From Mediterranea sp. (in: CFB group bacteria) (GTDB taxonomy: Bacteria > Bacteroidota > Bacteroidia > Bacteroidales > Bacteroidaceae): DNA of 61,075 bases. Under the pieces are notes generated by a model, which did no database searches, was not told the origin of the DNA, and worked only from the letters and a program-made list of their open reading frames with translations. Shown piece after piece: positions 8,199-16,893 of the stretch (positions are counted from its first letter, which is position 1; each line of letters opens with the position of its first letter). The translations under genes and the position numbers were made by a program. Location of the stretch: positions 1-61,075 of the forward strand of contig JAISIZ010000105.1 in the NCBI GenBank assembly GCA_031261785.1, in the 5' to 3' direction.

Positions 8199-9449
8199 AT
8201 GCCAACATTGAAATTAGTTGTCGTTCCAGCCAAGATTAGAAAGGATGGAACTCATTCGATAAGGGTAGCCATAAGCCATCGGGCGGTTACTCGTTACATT
8301 GTTACCCGTTTCGTCATTGATGACATTAGTCAGTTCAAGGACGGGCAAGTAATTAACAGAGCGGACGCGGTGATCACGAACGCGAAGCTACGCGAGCTGC
8401 TCAATGGATACCAGGACGTGTTGGACGATTTTCGTCCAGCCGATGGATACGATTGCGCGCAATTGCGGGAGATCTTGCTCAATCGCGGGAGACGGGCGGA
8501 GTCGTCCACGTTCCAGGATGTGGCGCAAGCGTACATCGACGAGCTGCATAAGAGCAAGCGATCGGGTTACGCGAAGTCGCTTGAGCTGACATGCAAGTAT
8601 TTCACGGGATTCGCGAGGGGGGATCTCTTCCTCGCGGACATCACGCCCGCCACCATCGAAGGTCTCGACCGATATATGGCCACGCATAGCCGGATGAACG
8701 GTACGACCATCTCCTTGATGATGCGCAACGTGCGTACGATCATCAACCGGGCGAAGAAGACGGGACTGGTGCATTACGAAGTGGAGCCGTTCGCCAGTTA
8801 CAAGTTCAAGGCGGCGCCGGTGCGGCAGCTCGACTTGCCGGTGGAGGTAGTGCGGAAGATCCGGGACTACGAGACGAAGTCGAAGCGTCTGCGGATGGCC
8901 CGCGACTTGTTCATGCTCTCATTCTATTTGGGCGGGATCAACCTGATCGACTTGCTGGCGATAGATTTCAGGGGCGACCCGAAGTCGGTGGAATATGTAC
9001 GCGCGAAGACGCGGAACACGAACCAGGGAGGCGACAAGGTGGTGATCCCGGTGCACGAGGACGCGCGGGCGATCATCAAGGCGTGGATGAATCCCCGAAC
9101 GGGGAAGCTGGACTTCGGCTGCAAGTTCACGTACAAGAACTTTTCCCGGTACCTGACGCGCTGCATCGATAAGCTGAAGGAGGCGCTCGAGATCAAGGAG
9201 AGGATGTTGTTCTACTCGGCGCGGAAGTCGTTCGCGCAGTTCGCGGCGGACCTGGGGATGTCGGACCACGTGATCGACGCTTGCCTGGGGCACTCGACGA
9301 ATGCCCGGGGGGTGATCCGCTACTACACCAAGGTGCGGAATCGGCAGGTGGAGATGGCGGTGAACCGGGTGATCGATTACGTGCGCGACCCGGAGAAGTA
9401 CCAGGAGGTGATCGACCAGCAGCTGAACCTCATGGCGATGAGGTTATGA
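8199..9449 (+). CDS. int: Tyrosine recombinase, phage integrase
   Basis: A 416-aa protein with an N-terminal arm-binding domain (about 1-85), a SAM-like core-binding domain (about 105-215) and a C-terminal catalytic domain. In the catalytic part the HxxR box reads YSAR, the second His box is LGHS and the nucleophile is the Tyr of RYYTKV. At the place of the first catalytic Arg (usual FYTRGM-type motif of Bacteroides integrases) I read FYLGGIN, without Arg; from memory this occurs in a subgroup of Bacteroidetes phage integrases. It lies 270 bp inside attL and points into the prophage, as expected for the enzyme that made this insertion. Confidence 0.93.
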   Translation: MPTLKLVVVPAKIRKDGTHSIRVAISHRAVTRYIVTRFVIDDISQFKDGQVINRADAVITNAKLRELLNGYQDVLDDFRPADGYDCAQLREILLNRGRRAESSTFQDVAQAYIDELHKSKRSGYAKSLELTCKYFTGFARGDLFLADITPATIEGLDRYMATHSRMNGTTISLMMRNVRTIINRAKKTGLVHYEVEPFASYKFKAAPVRQLDLPVEVVRKIRDYETKSKRLRMARDLFMLSFYLGGINLIDLLAIDFRGDPKSVEYVRAKTRNTNQGGDKVVIPVHEDARAIIKAWMNPRTGKLDFGCKFTYKNFSRYLTRCIDKLKEALEIKERMLFYSARKSFAQFAADLGMSDHVIDACLGHSTNARGVIRYYTKVRNRQVEMAVNRVIDYVRDPEKYQEVIDQQLNLMAMRL

Positions 9450-9638
9450 TACCTTTCGAAGCCAAAAACGATACATCTTGTAGAATGGATCTAAAAGGCA
9501 TCTTATAAGGTTCTCCATAGCTTCCTCATATCGCTGAGCCGCATAAGTGACAGAATGTTTAAGGGCTTCTTCCTCTGTTTCGAATCTTTTCATGGTGCAA
9601 AGATACGCATTCTCTATGGTGATTCTGTTGTTTTCCAT
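9444..9638 (-). CDS. Small hypothetical protein (64 aa)
   Basis: Charged, mostly helical peptide starting MENNRITIENAYL and ending FWLRKVS; a longer frame begins at 9659. It overlaps the integrase 3' end by 6 nt, convergently. No domain recognised; whether it is expressed is uncertain. Confidence 0.4.
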   Translation of the reverse strand: MENNRITIENAYLCTMKRFETEEEALKHSVTYAAQRYEEAMENLIRCLLDPFYKMYRFWLRKVS

Positions 9639-9665
9639 TTTTTTTGTATGGAGTAACAAGAAGGC

Positions 9666-9699
9666 GCCCCGCCCCCGTCGTCGCGACGGGAGGCGGGGC
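9666..9699 (-). terminator. Strong GC hairpin near the end of the late tail/lysis block
   Basis: GCCCCGCCCCCGTCG pairs with CGACGGGAGGCGGGGC (one bulge). It lies downstream of the last late gene (9796) on the - strand and could end that transcript, but no clean U-run follows on that strand. The remaining bases to 9795 show nothing recognised. Confidence 0.4.
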
Positions 9700-9795
9700 T
9701 GATAAAAAAGAGATTGCGGTATGTACTGACTGACTATGGATTCTCGCTCGCGTGTTTGTCGCTCGTTGTTCGCTGTCCGTGTGTCTTCTTGTCCG

Positions 9796-10245
9796 TCATC
9801 GTCGCCGGTTGCGGTAGACGAGCCAGACGATGACGAACGATAGCCCCAGCGTCACCGAGCCGCCTAGCTTCAGCTTGACGCGCTGCCAGAGGGTGAGCCT
9901 CTTCTCGATCTCCACGGGGTAGGGCACGCGTATGGTGTCGACGCGGCTGGCCGCGGCGGAGTCGGCGCGGGTCTGTCCGACGAAGAGGTACCGGTACCGG
10001 TACTGGTAGACGGTGTCGCCCTTGACGAGGACGAAGACGCTGTCGCGCAGGTGGACGCTGTCGCGCGTCGCCTTGTAGACGTAGGCGCTGTCGTGCCGCA
10101 CGCTTTCCACGGGGACGTAGCGGACGGAGCGGCAGCCGCCGAGTAGCAGGCCGACGGCGAGGATGGCGAGGGCGTAGATGGCGGCCACGCCGAGGGTGAT
10201 GAGCGTCTCGGCGTGGCGTCGGATGAAATTCGCGTCGTTCCTCAT
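9796..10245 (-). CDS. Membrane-anchored phage lysis-associated protein, spanin-like candidate
   Basis: 149 aa. Residues 14-36 form a hydrophobic segment ending in GLLLGGC, which resembles a lipobox, followed by a polar, Ser/Asp/Tyr-rich periplasm-type region and a second hydrophobic segment near 128-144 ahead of a basic tail. It is the last gene of the late operon, directly after the glucosaminidase (ATGA overlap at 10242-10245) and holin, the place where Rz/spanin genes sit in many phages. Spanin function is an inference from position and topology; no family was recognised by sequence. The longer frame upstream is a shadow of the neighbouring gene. Confidence 0.6.
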   Translation of the reverse strand: MRNDANFIRRHAETLITLGVAAIYALAILAVGLLLGGCRSVRYVPVESVRHDSAYVYKATRDSVHLRDSVFVLVKGDTVYQYRYRYLFVGQTRADSAAASRVDTIRVPYPVEIEKRLTLWQRVKLKLGGSVTLGLSFVIVWLVYRNRRR

Positions 10246-10754
10246 AGCTGGTCGATGATTTTGCGCACCATGGAGAAGAGCTTGTTCATCTGGCTGGCGT
10301 AGTCCGGGGCGGTGGCGTACTTGGGGCCGACGTTGTCGACGAGCCTCCTGACGAACTCCTCGGGCGACTTGCGGTATGGCCAGGCGTCGGCGAAGTTCCG
10401 GCCGGCGAGCACGCGGTTGTGGTCGGCCAGCGCTTCCTCGAGCGAGCGGTAGTCGCGGAAGTAGCGGCGCACCTTGTAGCGGTAGCTCCGCTCGCCGAGC
10501 TTGGTGACGGAGAGCACGGCTTCGGGGGCGCTGAACGCGACGTCGGGAGAGCTGAAGTACTCCGTGGTGTCGCATAGCAGCACGGGGCCTCGCCAGGAGC
10601 TTCCGCGGGTGACGCCGAAGAGGTTGTACTCGCCCACGCGTTTCTCGCCCCATCCGCTCTCGAGGGCGGCCTGCGCCACCACGAACACGGGGTTGATGTC
10701 CGACGCGCGCTGGGCGGCGGGATAGACCCAGCGGACGAAATCCCGCGGCTTCAT
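10242..10754 (-). CDS. Glucosaminidase-type endolysin
   Basis: 170-aa peptidoglycan hydrolase of the FlgJ/mannosyl-glycoprotein endo-beta-N-acetylglucosaminidase family (GH73-like). The catalytic Glu is expected in QAALESGWGEK (about residue 32) followed by YNLFGVT, the usual pattern. No signal peptide is visible, so it should need the holin encoded just upstream (4-nt overlap at 10751-10754). Role: cell-wall degradation at lysis. Confidence 0.88.
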   Translation of the reverse strand: MKPRDFVRWVYPAAQRASDINPVFVVAQAALESGWGEKRVGEYNLFGVTRGSSWRGPVLLCDTTEYFSSPDVAFSAPEAVLSVTKLGERSYRYKVRRYFRDYRSLEEALADHNRVLAGRNFADAWPYRKSPEEFVRRLVDNVGPKYATAPDYASQMNKLFSMVRKIIDQL

Positions 10755-11236
10755 GTCCCACCTCCTTTCCCGGCGTCCTGGTCCTTGTTGATGAACGCCA
10801 CCACGGCGCGGGCGATCTCTTCGGGGTCGGCCTTGTTCTTGGCGATCTCGGCGGCGAGCGTGGCCACCTGCTCCACTTCGTGGCGTACCTTGTCGCCGGC
10901 CTTCTCGAAGATGGACTTAATCTCGATGGCGGCCACGCCGAGGGCGCCGAGCAGGGTGATGATGGGGAACATGGGTATGCGCCACTCGTAGTAGTTGTTG
11001 AGGTACCAGGCGCCGGCGATGTGCATGATGTCGACCACCATGAGGGCGAGCAGGGCGTTGTAGTAGCGCGCGATCTTGGCGTAGGTGCGCTGCCACTTGT
11101 CGCTGCGGATCTTCTCCTTGCGGATCTTGGCCTTGCGGGTGCCTGCCCAGAAGTCGCAGGCGATGAAGAGCAGCGGGGTGACGAGGATGCCGAACAGCAT
11201 CCAGGCGATGACGAATAGCTGGTCCAGTCCTTTCAT
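10751..11236 (-). CDS. Holin-like membrane protein
   Basis: 161 aa with hydrophobic segments near residues 9-27, 60-78 and 88-106 and a charged helical C-terminal tail (ATLAAEIAKNKADPEE). Position immediately before the endolysin, with 4-nt overlaps on both sides, supports a holin role. It resembles the phage holin/secretion families common in Bacteroidetes phages; exact family not assigned. Confidence 0.75.
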   Translation of the reverse strand: MKGLDQLFVIAWMLFGILVTPLLFIACDFWAGTRKAKIRKEKIRSDKWQRTYAKIARYYNALLALMVVDIMHIAGAWYLNNYYEWRIPMFPIITLLGALGVAAIEIKSIFEKAGDKVRHEVEQVATLAAEIAKNKADPEEIARAVVAFINKDQDAGKGGGT

Positions 11237-11637
11237 ACGCCGTCACCTCCTTCCAGCCAGCCGTCGACGGTGTCGATGGCGGCGAGCCTGAACCGGTCGA
11301 ATTCCTCCCACTCCCGCGCGTACTCCTTGGCCTTGGGATGTCCGGGGTCGAGGATGACGAGCAGCTGGTGGGTCTTCACGCTGTCCTCCAGCGTCTGCGG
11401 GTATCGGCTCCGTATGATGCCGTTGATGAGCGTGTTGCGGTCGTCTGCGGGCGCGTCGATGAGCGTTCCGCCGTCGGCCTCGGGACCGGTGTAGGCGTAG
11501 CCGATGAGGACGCTTTCGGTGCCGTCGTCCTCGTCGACCATTACCGTCTCGACGATTTCCTCGCCGAGGTAGGCCATCACCCGCGCGTCGTCGTAGCGCG
11601 CGCGGGTCTTTCTCTCGAGATAGGTTACCTTGTTCAT
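11233..11637 (-). CDS. Hypothetical late tail-region protein (134 aa)
   Basis: Acidic, soluble 134-aa protein beginning MNKVTYLERKTRARYDDARV. It contains GTLIDAPADDRNTLINGII-like sequence and lies between a fibre-like gene and the holin. In many phages a fibre-assembly or chaperone protein occupies this place, but I recognise no such domain. Overlaps the holin start by 4 nt. Confidence 0.65.
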   Translation of the reverse strand: MNKVTYLERKTRARYDDARVMAYLGEEIVETVMVDEDDGTESVLIGYAYTGPEADGGTLIDAPADDRNTLINGIIRSRYPQTLEDSVKTHQLLVILDPGHPKAKEYAREWEEFDRFRLAAIDTVDGWLEGGDGV

Positions 11638-11676
11638 TGTTGCTTACGTATTTTAAAGTTCATTGGATGGTCTTCG

Positions 11677-13080
11677 TCAGTCGGCGAGGAAGGGGATCGG
11701 GACGACGTCCTCGCTGGTGACGCAGAGGGGGGAGGTCGCGTACTTGGAGACGAACTGATACGTGGAGAGAAGTCTGGTCGCCTCGAGGCCGCAGTTTTCC
11801 CCTTTTGACGTATCCAATGTCCTCTGCGCCACGAATGGCCCACCGATGTTGGCTGTCTTGAGAGAGTCCGCGTATCCCGTTGACGCGGTCGCGCCGATCT
11901 CCGTGGGGAAATGGCAGAGGTTCCGCATGGATATTTTGGAGATGAACTGCGCCGTGCCGTTTGTCAGCGGATAGCTTGCGGCCTTGACCATCTTCTCGTT
12001 GGGGGTGGTGTACAGATTGGCGCCATCATACCAACTTCTGGCCACGTATATATAGCCATGGTCGTTGTCGGGCACCCCGAGCAGTCCATTCTCCATCAGT
12101 AAGTTGGATCCGTAAAAAGATTTAAGGCCGAAGAAGCATGGGATCTTGACCGTCGCTACCACGGTCCCGTCGTTGCCTGTCACCGCGTAGGTAGTCCTTC
12201 CGCAGGCGTCGGCAAGCTCCACGCCGGCGGAAGTGGGCATGAACGGCCATTGGTCGAAATGCGGCTGCCACCAAGCGTAGCTGAGACCGTTGCCAAGGCC
12301 GAGTCCTCCTTGGTACAGCCCGTCCTTGTCCTTGTCCGGGCTGAAGTCTTCCTGCACGTCCCGCGTGCCGAAGATGACGCGGAAGAGGTAGCCCACCACG
12401 GCCAGGTGGGTAAACCATCCGGCTTCCCATCCCTCTCCCTTTTTGCGGGCGTAGGCGCTGAAGGCGCTTGAAGCGATGTTTGTCGCTATCCTTCCGAGCA
12501 GGGTGTTGTAGGCCCCGTCCTTGGAGGCGTCGTTGTCTCCCCCGCGGTAACGCGGCTCGTTGGAGACCACGGAACAGAGGGTGCCCTTTTCCCGGTCGAT
12601 TACCCCGCCACTCAGTGCGGATATTCCTCCCCGCGGCACGCGGTAGTTCTCGCGTCCGGGTATTGGCTTTAGGCTGACGGCCTCGTAGTACCATTCGCCT
12701 TCGGTCCAGAAGGCGTAGTAGTGGGTGTTCCAGCACCACATGTAGTCGCCCATGGTACCGTCCAGCGCGGCGGGTTCGCCGGTGGCGAGCTTGTGGTGGT
12801 CGGTGGGGTCGAGCTTGCGGAACTCGCGGTTGGGGCTGACGAGGTAGCATCCCAGGCCGAGCAACCCCGGAAGGTCGCGCAGGTAGTCGATGTCGCCATA
12901 GGCCTCGCCCTTTGGCGACGCGTGGTTGACGTTCCAGCGGCGGGCGGCGTATCCTCCCCGCGTCAGCAGGGACGCCGGCAGCCATCCGTTCATGCCGGTG
13001 GCGGTGTTGTGGGCCAGCAATTTGTCCCCGCCGCCTATGGTGACGAGGTCGGGGAGCGATGATAGTTCTTTCTTTTCCAT
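11677..13080 (-). CDS. Probable tail fibre / receptor-binding protein
   Basis: 467 aa, rich in Trp, Tyr, Gly and Asn, starting MEKKELSSLPDLVTIGGGDKLLAHN, a type of N-terminus seen in fibre proteins of Bacteroides phages. The middle carries WCWNTHYYAFW and several HF/YxW patches, suggesting a carbohydrate-binding fold. Position just before the lysis genes, at the end of the tail module, supports a distal receptor-binding role. I looked for an associated reverse transcriptase and template repeat that would mark a diversity-generating system and found none in the window. Confidence 0.65.
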   Translation of the reverse strand: MEKKELSSLPDLVTIGGGDKLLAHNTATGMNGWLPASLLTRGGYAARRWNVNHASPKGEAYGDIDYLRDLPGLLGLGCYLVSPNREFRKLDPTDHHKLATGEPAALDGTMGDYMWCWNTHYYAFWTEGEWYYEAVSLKPIPGRENYRVPRGGISALSGGVIDREKGTLCSVVSNEPRYRGGDNDASKDGAYNTLLGRIATNIASSAFSAYARKKGEGWEAGWFTHLAVVGYLFRVIFGTRDVQEDFSPDKDKDGLYQGGLGLGNGLSYAWWQPHFDQWPFMPTSAGVELADACGRTTYAVTGNDGTVVATVKIPCFFGLKSFYGSNLLMENGLLGVPDNDHGYIYVARSWYDGANLYTTPNEKMVKAASYPLTNGTAQFISKISMRNLCHFPTEIGATASTGYADSLKTANIGGPFVAQRTLDTSKGENCGLEATRLLSTYQFVSKYATSPLCVTSEDVVPIPFLAD

Positions 13081-13126
13081 TTCGTTATCGTTGTTACATT
13101 ACATGATATAAATACCCGTTGTCGGC

Positions 13127-14491
13127 TTACCAGTCGCGCGGGTACTTGTGCTGCACCCAGCAGCCGTACTGCGTGCCGTTGTTCACGTCGCGGTGGAAGA
13201 CCAGTTCCATGGCGTCGCCGACACTGAGCAGGGGGAGAGGGTCCGCGGTGTGCTTCCCGTCGTCGTAAGCGATGTAGCTTTGCTTGCGTGTCCTCACGCC
13301 ATTGACCGTCACGTAGGCGGCGCCCGGCTTCACGTAGACCACGGCTTCGGGCCTCAGTCTCTTGATCTTGATCACGTGGCCGTCGTCGTAGAGATCCATG
13401 GTGGGCAGGGTGAGCGTGATGACGGACGTGTTCAGGCAGACCACACTGACCACGTTCCTGTCGATCGTCTGGGAATAGGTGGCCTGGAGCGTGCGCACGG
13501 CCAGCCCCGCGACGTGCCCGCCGTTGATCTGGAGCGCGACGTTCCTGCCCTTCGCCCCCTTGGCCGACAGGACTGCGGCATAGTTGTCGCCAAGCCCCCA
13601 CTGGTCGCCCTCGTCCTCGTTCTCGAAGCGGGCCACGGCGCGGACTCCCGTCACGGCGGACATCACGTTGCCTCCCATGCCGGCGAAGCATCTGTGCGGG
13701 TCGTTCCGGAAGATGATGTATGCGTCGTTGGTGAACGAGCCGTCGTCATTGGCGTTGGTGAGTCCCAGCCCATTGACGCGGAACCCGGCGATCCTGCCCG
13801 CCACGGCGTTGATGGTGCCGGTGATCTCGGCGGTCATGGTCTTGAGCTTGCCTCGCACCCAGTCGATGATGGTGTTGGGGTGGAACGTGCCTGTCTCGTT
13901 GCCCTGTGCGTCCTCCGCGTACTCTGTATAGTCGCTGCTTTCCGCGCCACTGTCGTTCGTACCGTACTGGCTCATCAGCTTGTTATCCCAGAATACCGCG
14001 CCGGCGATAAGAGCGAAGTTCGCCAGTAGCACCCGCGTTGCCACTACGTCGTAGCGCCCCATCGACTTCCAGTTGCCGCGGCCGGCGATGACGTCGGCCA
14101 GCGGGTTGTCGCCGCCGGTGACGCTCTCCTTGAGCGGCTCGTAGGCGTAGCCCTGGTGGATGACGTACTGGATGACCTCCGCGCCCCGCTTGTAGGTCTC
14201 ACCGGCCATCCACTCGCCGCGGAGCAGGTAGGCGGGGCCGGTGGCCCCGGCCGGTCCGGCGGCGCCGGATACGCAGGCTGGGGCGGTGGTAGCCGAGCTG
14301 CCGTCGGTGAAGGTGGTGACGGAGCGCGTCCACAGGAACCATCCGTTGCGCCACGGCGGGGCGGTGGGGGTCCACTCCCCGCCCGTGGGCCCGTCGCCGC
14401 TGGAAGAGAGGTAGTATTCCTGGCGTACGGACCGGATGGCGAGCGGGGGACGCTCGACACGGATCACCCGGGAGGTCTTGATGGTCGTCAT
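13127..14491 (-). CDS. Phage tail/fibre structural protein with collagen-like linker
   Basis: 454 aa. The N-terminal part holds a short collagen-like Gly-Pro segment (GAAGPAGATGPAYLLRGEW) followed by an LLRGEWMAGETYKRG-type motif that is repeated in many tail-tip proteins. The C-terminal half is beta-rich. The start MTTIKTSRV lies 8 nt after the previous gene; the frame is open further upstream but that part is a shadow of the neighbour. Likely a tail-tip or fibre component, located between two further tail genes. Confidence 0.65.
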   Translation of the reverse strand: MTTIKTSRVIRVERPPLAIRSVRQEYYLSSSGDGPTGGEWTPTAPPWRNGWFLWTRSVTTFTDGSSATTAPACVSGAAGPAGATGPAYLLRGEWMAGETYKRGAEVIQYVIHQGYAYEPLKESVTGGDNPLADVIAGRGNWKSMGRYDVVATRVLLANFALIAGAVFWDNKLMSQYGTNDSGAESSDYTEYAEDAQGNETGTFHPNTIIDWVRGKLKTMTAEITGTINAVAGRIAGFRVNGLGLTNANDDGSFTNDAYIIFRNDPHRCFAGMGGNVMSAVTGVRAVARFENEDEGDQWGLGDNYAAVLSAKGAKGRNVALQINGGHVAGLAVRTLQATYSQTIDRNVVSVVCLNTSVITLTLPTMDLYDDGHVIKIKRLRPEAVVYVKPGAAYVTVNGVRTRKQSYIAYDDGKHTADPLPLLSVGDAMELVFHRDVNNGTQYGCWVQHKYPRDW

Positions 14492-14499
14492 GGCGGTGG

Positions 14500-15531
14500 T
14501 TACTTCTTCTTGGCGTCGATGTTGAGCGTGAGGTTGCCTCCGGCGGACTGTCCGTGGCCGTAGGTGACGACGAAGGTGTCGCCCTCGCCCTTGGCTATGG
14601 TGTCGAAGCGGCTGTTGGTGAGCCGGTACGCGAAGCCGTATCCAGGCAGGGCGGAGAGGCCCGTGTCGCCCCGCCTCACCACCTTGGGGGCGTAGACGAT
14701 CTGCCGGCGGGTGGAGGTGAGCTGCTCCTCGCCGTCGGGGTTGGGCACGATGATGAGCGGGTCGCGCTCGTCGTGCACGGTCATGGTGGCCGTGGCCACC
14801 ACGCTTCCGCCGACGTACATCTCGGCCATGTAGAGTTCCTGGTTGTCGATGTCGTCGGCGGTGATGACGATCTCCCTCGCGGTTCGCCCGGTGTCGCCCC
14901 ATTCGCCCGCCCGGTTCTTCAGCCAGCGGTATCCCACGTTCCCGGTGGCCGGGGCGCCGCCGCGGAGCAGGTTGGCGCGTAGGCGCAGCTCGTCGGTGTC
15001 GGCGTCGATCACGCCTCCGTCGTTGACGCTGACGTAGCCGACGTACGGGTCGCCCTCCACCTCCTCGAGGCGGATGTCGATGCTGGCGGCGATACCGGCG
15101 GTGAACCCGGTGCTGGCGGTGGCGGCGAAGTCGAGGCGCGCGTTGCTCCCGCCCGGCGTGGCGAGGTTGCGCAGGATGGTGAGCGTGGGCACGGCCACGT
15201 CGCCGTCGATAGCCATTCGCCCGCGCCGGAACGTCCCGGCGGGCACGGCGCCGAAAGCCTCGCTCAGGCCGTCGGCGGCGAAGGGGATGTCGAGTCCTCC
15301 CAGTCGCCAGGTGTCGCTGTCGATGTCGGGCGGCACGCGGGTGTCCGTGAGGCTGCTTCGCGTCACGGGGTAGATGACTGGCTGGTTGTCCGCCACGGTC
15401 CAGTCGGGCTGCACGGCCGCCGTCCCCCGCTTGAGGTATTGCGCCAGGGGGAGGGTGGCGCGCAGCCCGGTCTGCAGGCTGTCGCCCTGCCTGACGAAGG
15501 TGATGGTGGTACTTCCCTTTACCTCGCTCAT
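14500..15531 (-). CDS. Phage tail structural protein (343 aa)
   Basis: 343-aa beta-rich protein beginning MSEVKGSTTITFVRQGD, with Ig-like sequence around GYRWLKNRAGEWGDTGRT and a Lys-rich end. It shares the layout of the neighbouring 376- and 461-aa proteins: all three look like tail-tip/upper-fibre proteins. It overlaps the preceding 67-aa gene by 4 nt. No specific family recognised. Confidence 0.6.
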   Translation of the reverse strand: MSEVKGSTTITFVRQGDSLQTGLRATLPLAQYLKRGTAAVQPDWTVADNQPVIYPVTRSSLTDTRVPPDIDSDTWRLGGLDIPFAADGLSEAFGAVPAGTFRRGRMAIDGDVAVPTLTILRNLATPGGSNARLDFAATASTGFTAGIAASIDIRLEEVEGDPYVGYVSVNDGGVIDADTDELRLRANLLRGGAPATGNVGYRWLKNRAGEWGDTGRTAREIVITADDIDNQELYMAEMYVGGSVVATATMTVHDERDPLIIVPNPDGEEQLTSTRRQIVYAPKVVRRGDTGLSALPGYGFAYRLTNSRFDTIAKGEGDTFVVTYGHGQSAGGNLTLNIDAKKK

Positions 15532-15731
15532 GGCTTCAGCAGTTTGCGGGCTTCGGCGGCGGTGAGGACGCGCCCGCCCAGGTTCTTCACTCTCTCGCCG
15601 AGGCGCGGGTCGCCCGCGACGCCGGTGAGGTCGGTCTCGTTGAGGATGACCTGCCCCTCCGCGGTGGCGCGCCTCAGGGCATCCAGTCCAAGTTGTCTCG
15701 CCACCCGGGGTGGCACTGCGATGTATCTCAT
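15528..15731 (-). CDS. Small late protein (67 aa)
   Basis: Starts MRYIAVPPRVARQLGLD and ends LTAAEARKLLKP; a nine-residue longer frame is possible. It lies in the tail operon and overlaps the following gene by 4 nt. The compact alpha-helical sequence resembles short tail-associated proteins seen in Bacteroides prophages; function unknown. Confidence 0.6.
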   Translation of the reverse strand: MRYIAVPPRVARQLGLDALRRATAEGQVILNETDLTGVAGDPRLGERVKNLGGRVLTAAEARKLLKP

Positions 15732-15762
15732 ATCTCGTTCGTTTGGTAATGGTCTCATATTG

Positions 15763-16893
15763 TCAAATTGTCAGCACCGCCCCTTGGTCGGTGAACACGG
15801 TGTCGCCGTCGGAGGCCGCTTTCAGGGGTTCACGCTCGCGCAGCTCGAACTCGAGGTCCGCGCCGTCGGCGTAGTCTTCCCGGGCGATGGTGACGCGTTG
15901 CCCGTGGGCGATGGTCCTCGGCCGCGCTCCCCACGTCTTGCGCCGGAGGTTCCACTGGCAGGCGAAGCGTCGCTCGAGGTCGGGCACTATCCCGTCGGGG
16001 CGTATGGCCCATCCCTCGGCGACGACGCCCGGGGCGGCGGCGTCGACGCGCTCGCCGCCGTGCACCACGAAGTCTATGTCGTAGCCCGAATATCGGCGGG
16101 TGACCACCGTGTCGGCCTGCAGGGCGGTGGGCGGGGAGGCGACGGGCGATCCGTCGGTGGCTGGCGGCAGGTACTCGGCGCGGCAGCGGAGCCGGAGCGG
16201 GGTGTCGACGTAGCGGGGGTCGACGGTGAGCGTCGGGGTGCCCTGTCCGGCCTCGTGGAAGAGGTCGTCGTCGGGGTCGACCGCCCTCTCGTCGCCATCG
16301 GGGCCGACCACCATCCACCGGAACCTCCTCCGGGCTTCGTCGGCCACCTCGCGCCCGGCGAGGCGCAGGGTGGCGCGGATGGTCCGGGTGCCGTCCTCGG
16401 TGAGGGGGTCGAACGTCCAGGCGGCGGGCCTGTCCAGCTCGAGCGTGACGGGGTCCTCGATGGCGGAGGTGGACGAGAGGGTGACGCTGTCCGTGAAGCG
16501 GTAGACTCGTCCGCTGGCGCTGTCGAAATAGCCGGCCACGCAGATCACGGTGAGGGGCGCCATGTAGGGGACGTTGCGCGTCACGGTGAGGGCGCCCGCC
16601 GGCGCGATGGTGAACCCGTCGCGCCCGCCGGCGATGAGCCTGTCGGGCGTCTCGGTGTCGAGATAGTACCGGATGTCGACGAGGCGGGCGGTCATGTCGC
16701 CCCCGGGTGTCAGGCCCGAGGGGTCGGCGACGAAGAGCGCCGGGGCGAGCGTGAGGGGCGTGATGGCGCGGTCGGGCGCGAACTCGCCGGTACTGGCGTT
16801 GTGGTTCTGCAGGAGCGGGCCGGCCAGCGGGCGCAGCCCGAACACCGTCGACAGGGGATGGTGCTCCACGTTGATTCGTTTCTCTTTCTTCAT
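15763..16893 (-). CDS. Phage tail structural protein (376 aa)
   Basis: Begins MKKEKRINVEHHPLSTVFGLRPLAGPLLQ, where two basic residues near the start are followed by a conserved-looking LAGPLLQ stretch. The rest is beta-rich with repeated domain-like sequences around LRLAGREV and VRYDTP-type segments. The start chosen overlaps the 461-aa gene by 4 nt (16890-16893); the frame upstream is a shadow of that gene. Probable upper-fibre or tail-tip component. Confidence 0.6.
   Translation of the reverse strand: MKKEKRINVEHHPLSTVFGLRPLAGPLLQNHNASTGEFAPDRAITPLTLAPALFVADPSGLTPGGDMTARLVDIRYYLDTETPDRLIAGGRDGFTIAPAGALTVTRNVPYMAPLTVICVAGYFDSASGRVYRFTDSVTLSSTSAIEDPVTLELDRPAAWTFDPLTEDGTRTIRATLRLAGREVADEARRRFRWMVVGPDGDERAVDPDDDLFHEAGQGTPTLTVDPRYVDTPLRLRCRAEYLPPATDGSPVASPPTALQADTVVTRRYSGYDIDFVVHGGERVDAAAPGVVAEGWAIRPDGIVPDLERRFACQWNLRRKTWGARPRTIAHGQRVTIAREDYADGADLEFELREREPLKAASDGDTVFTDQGAVLTI

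Noticed and set aside
11677..13080. Possible diversity-generating retroelement target in the fibre-like gene
   Set aside because: No reverse transcriptase gene and no template/variable repeat pair was found in the window.
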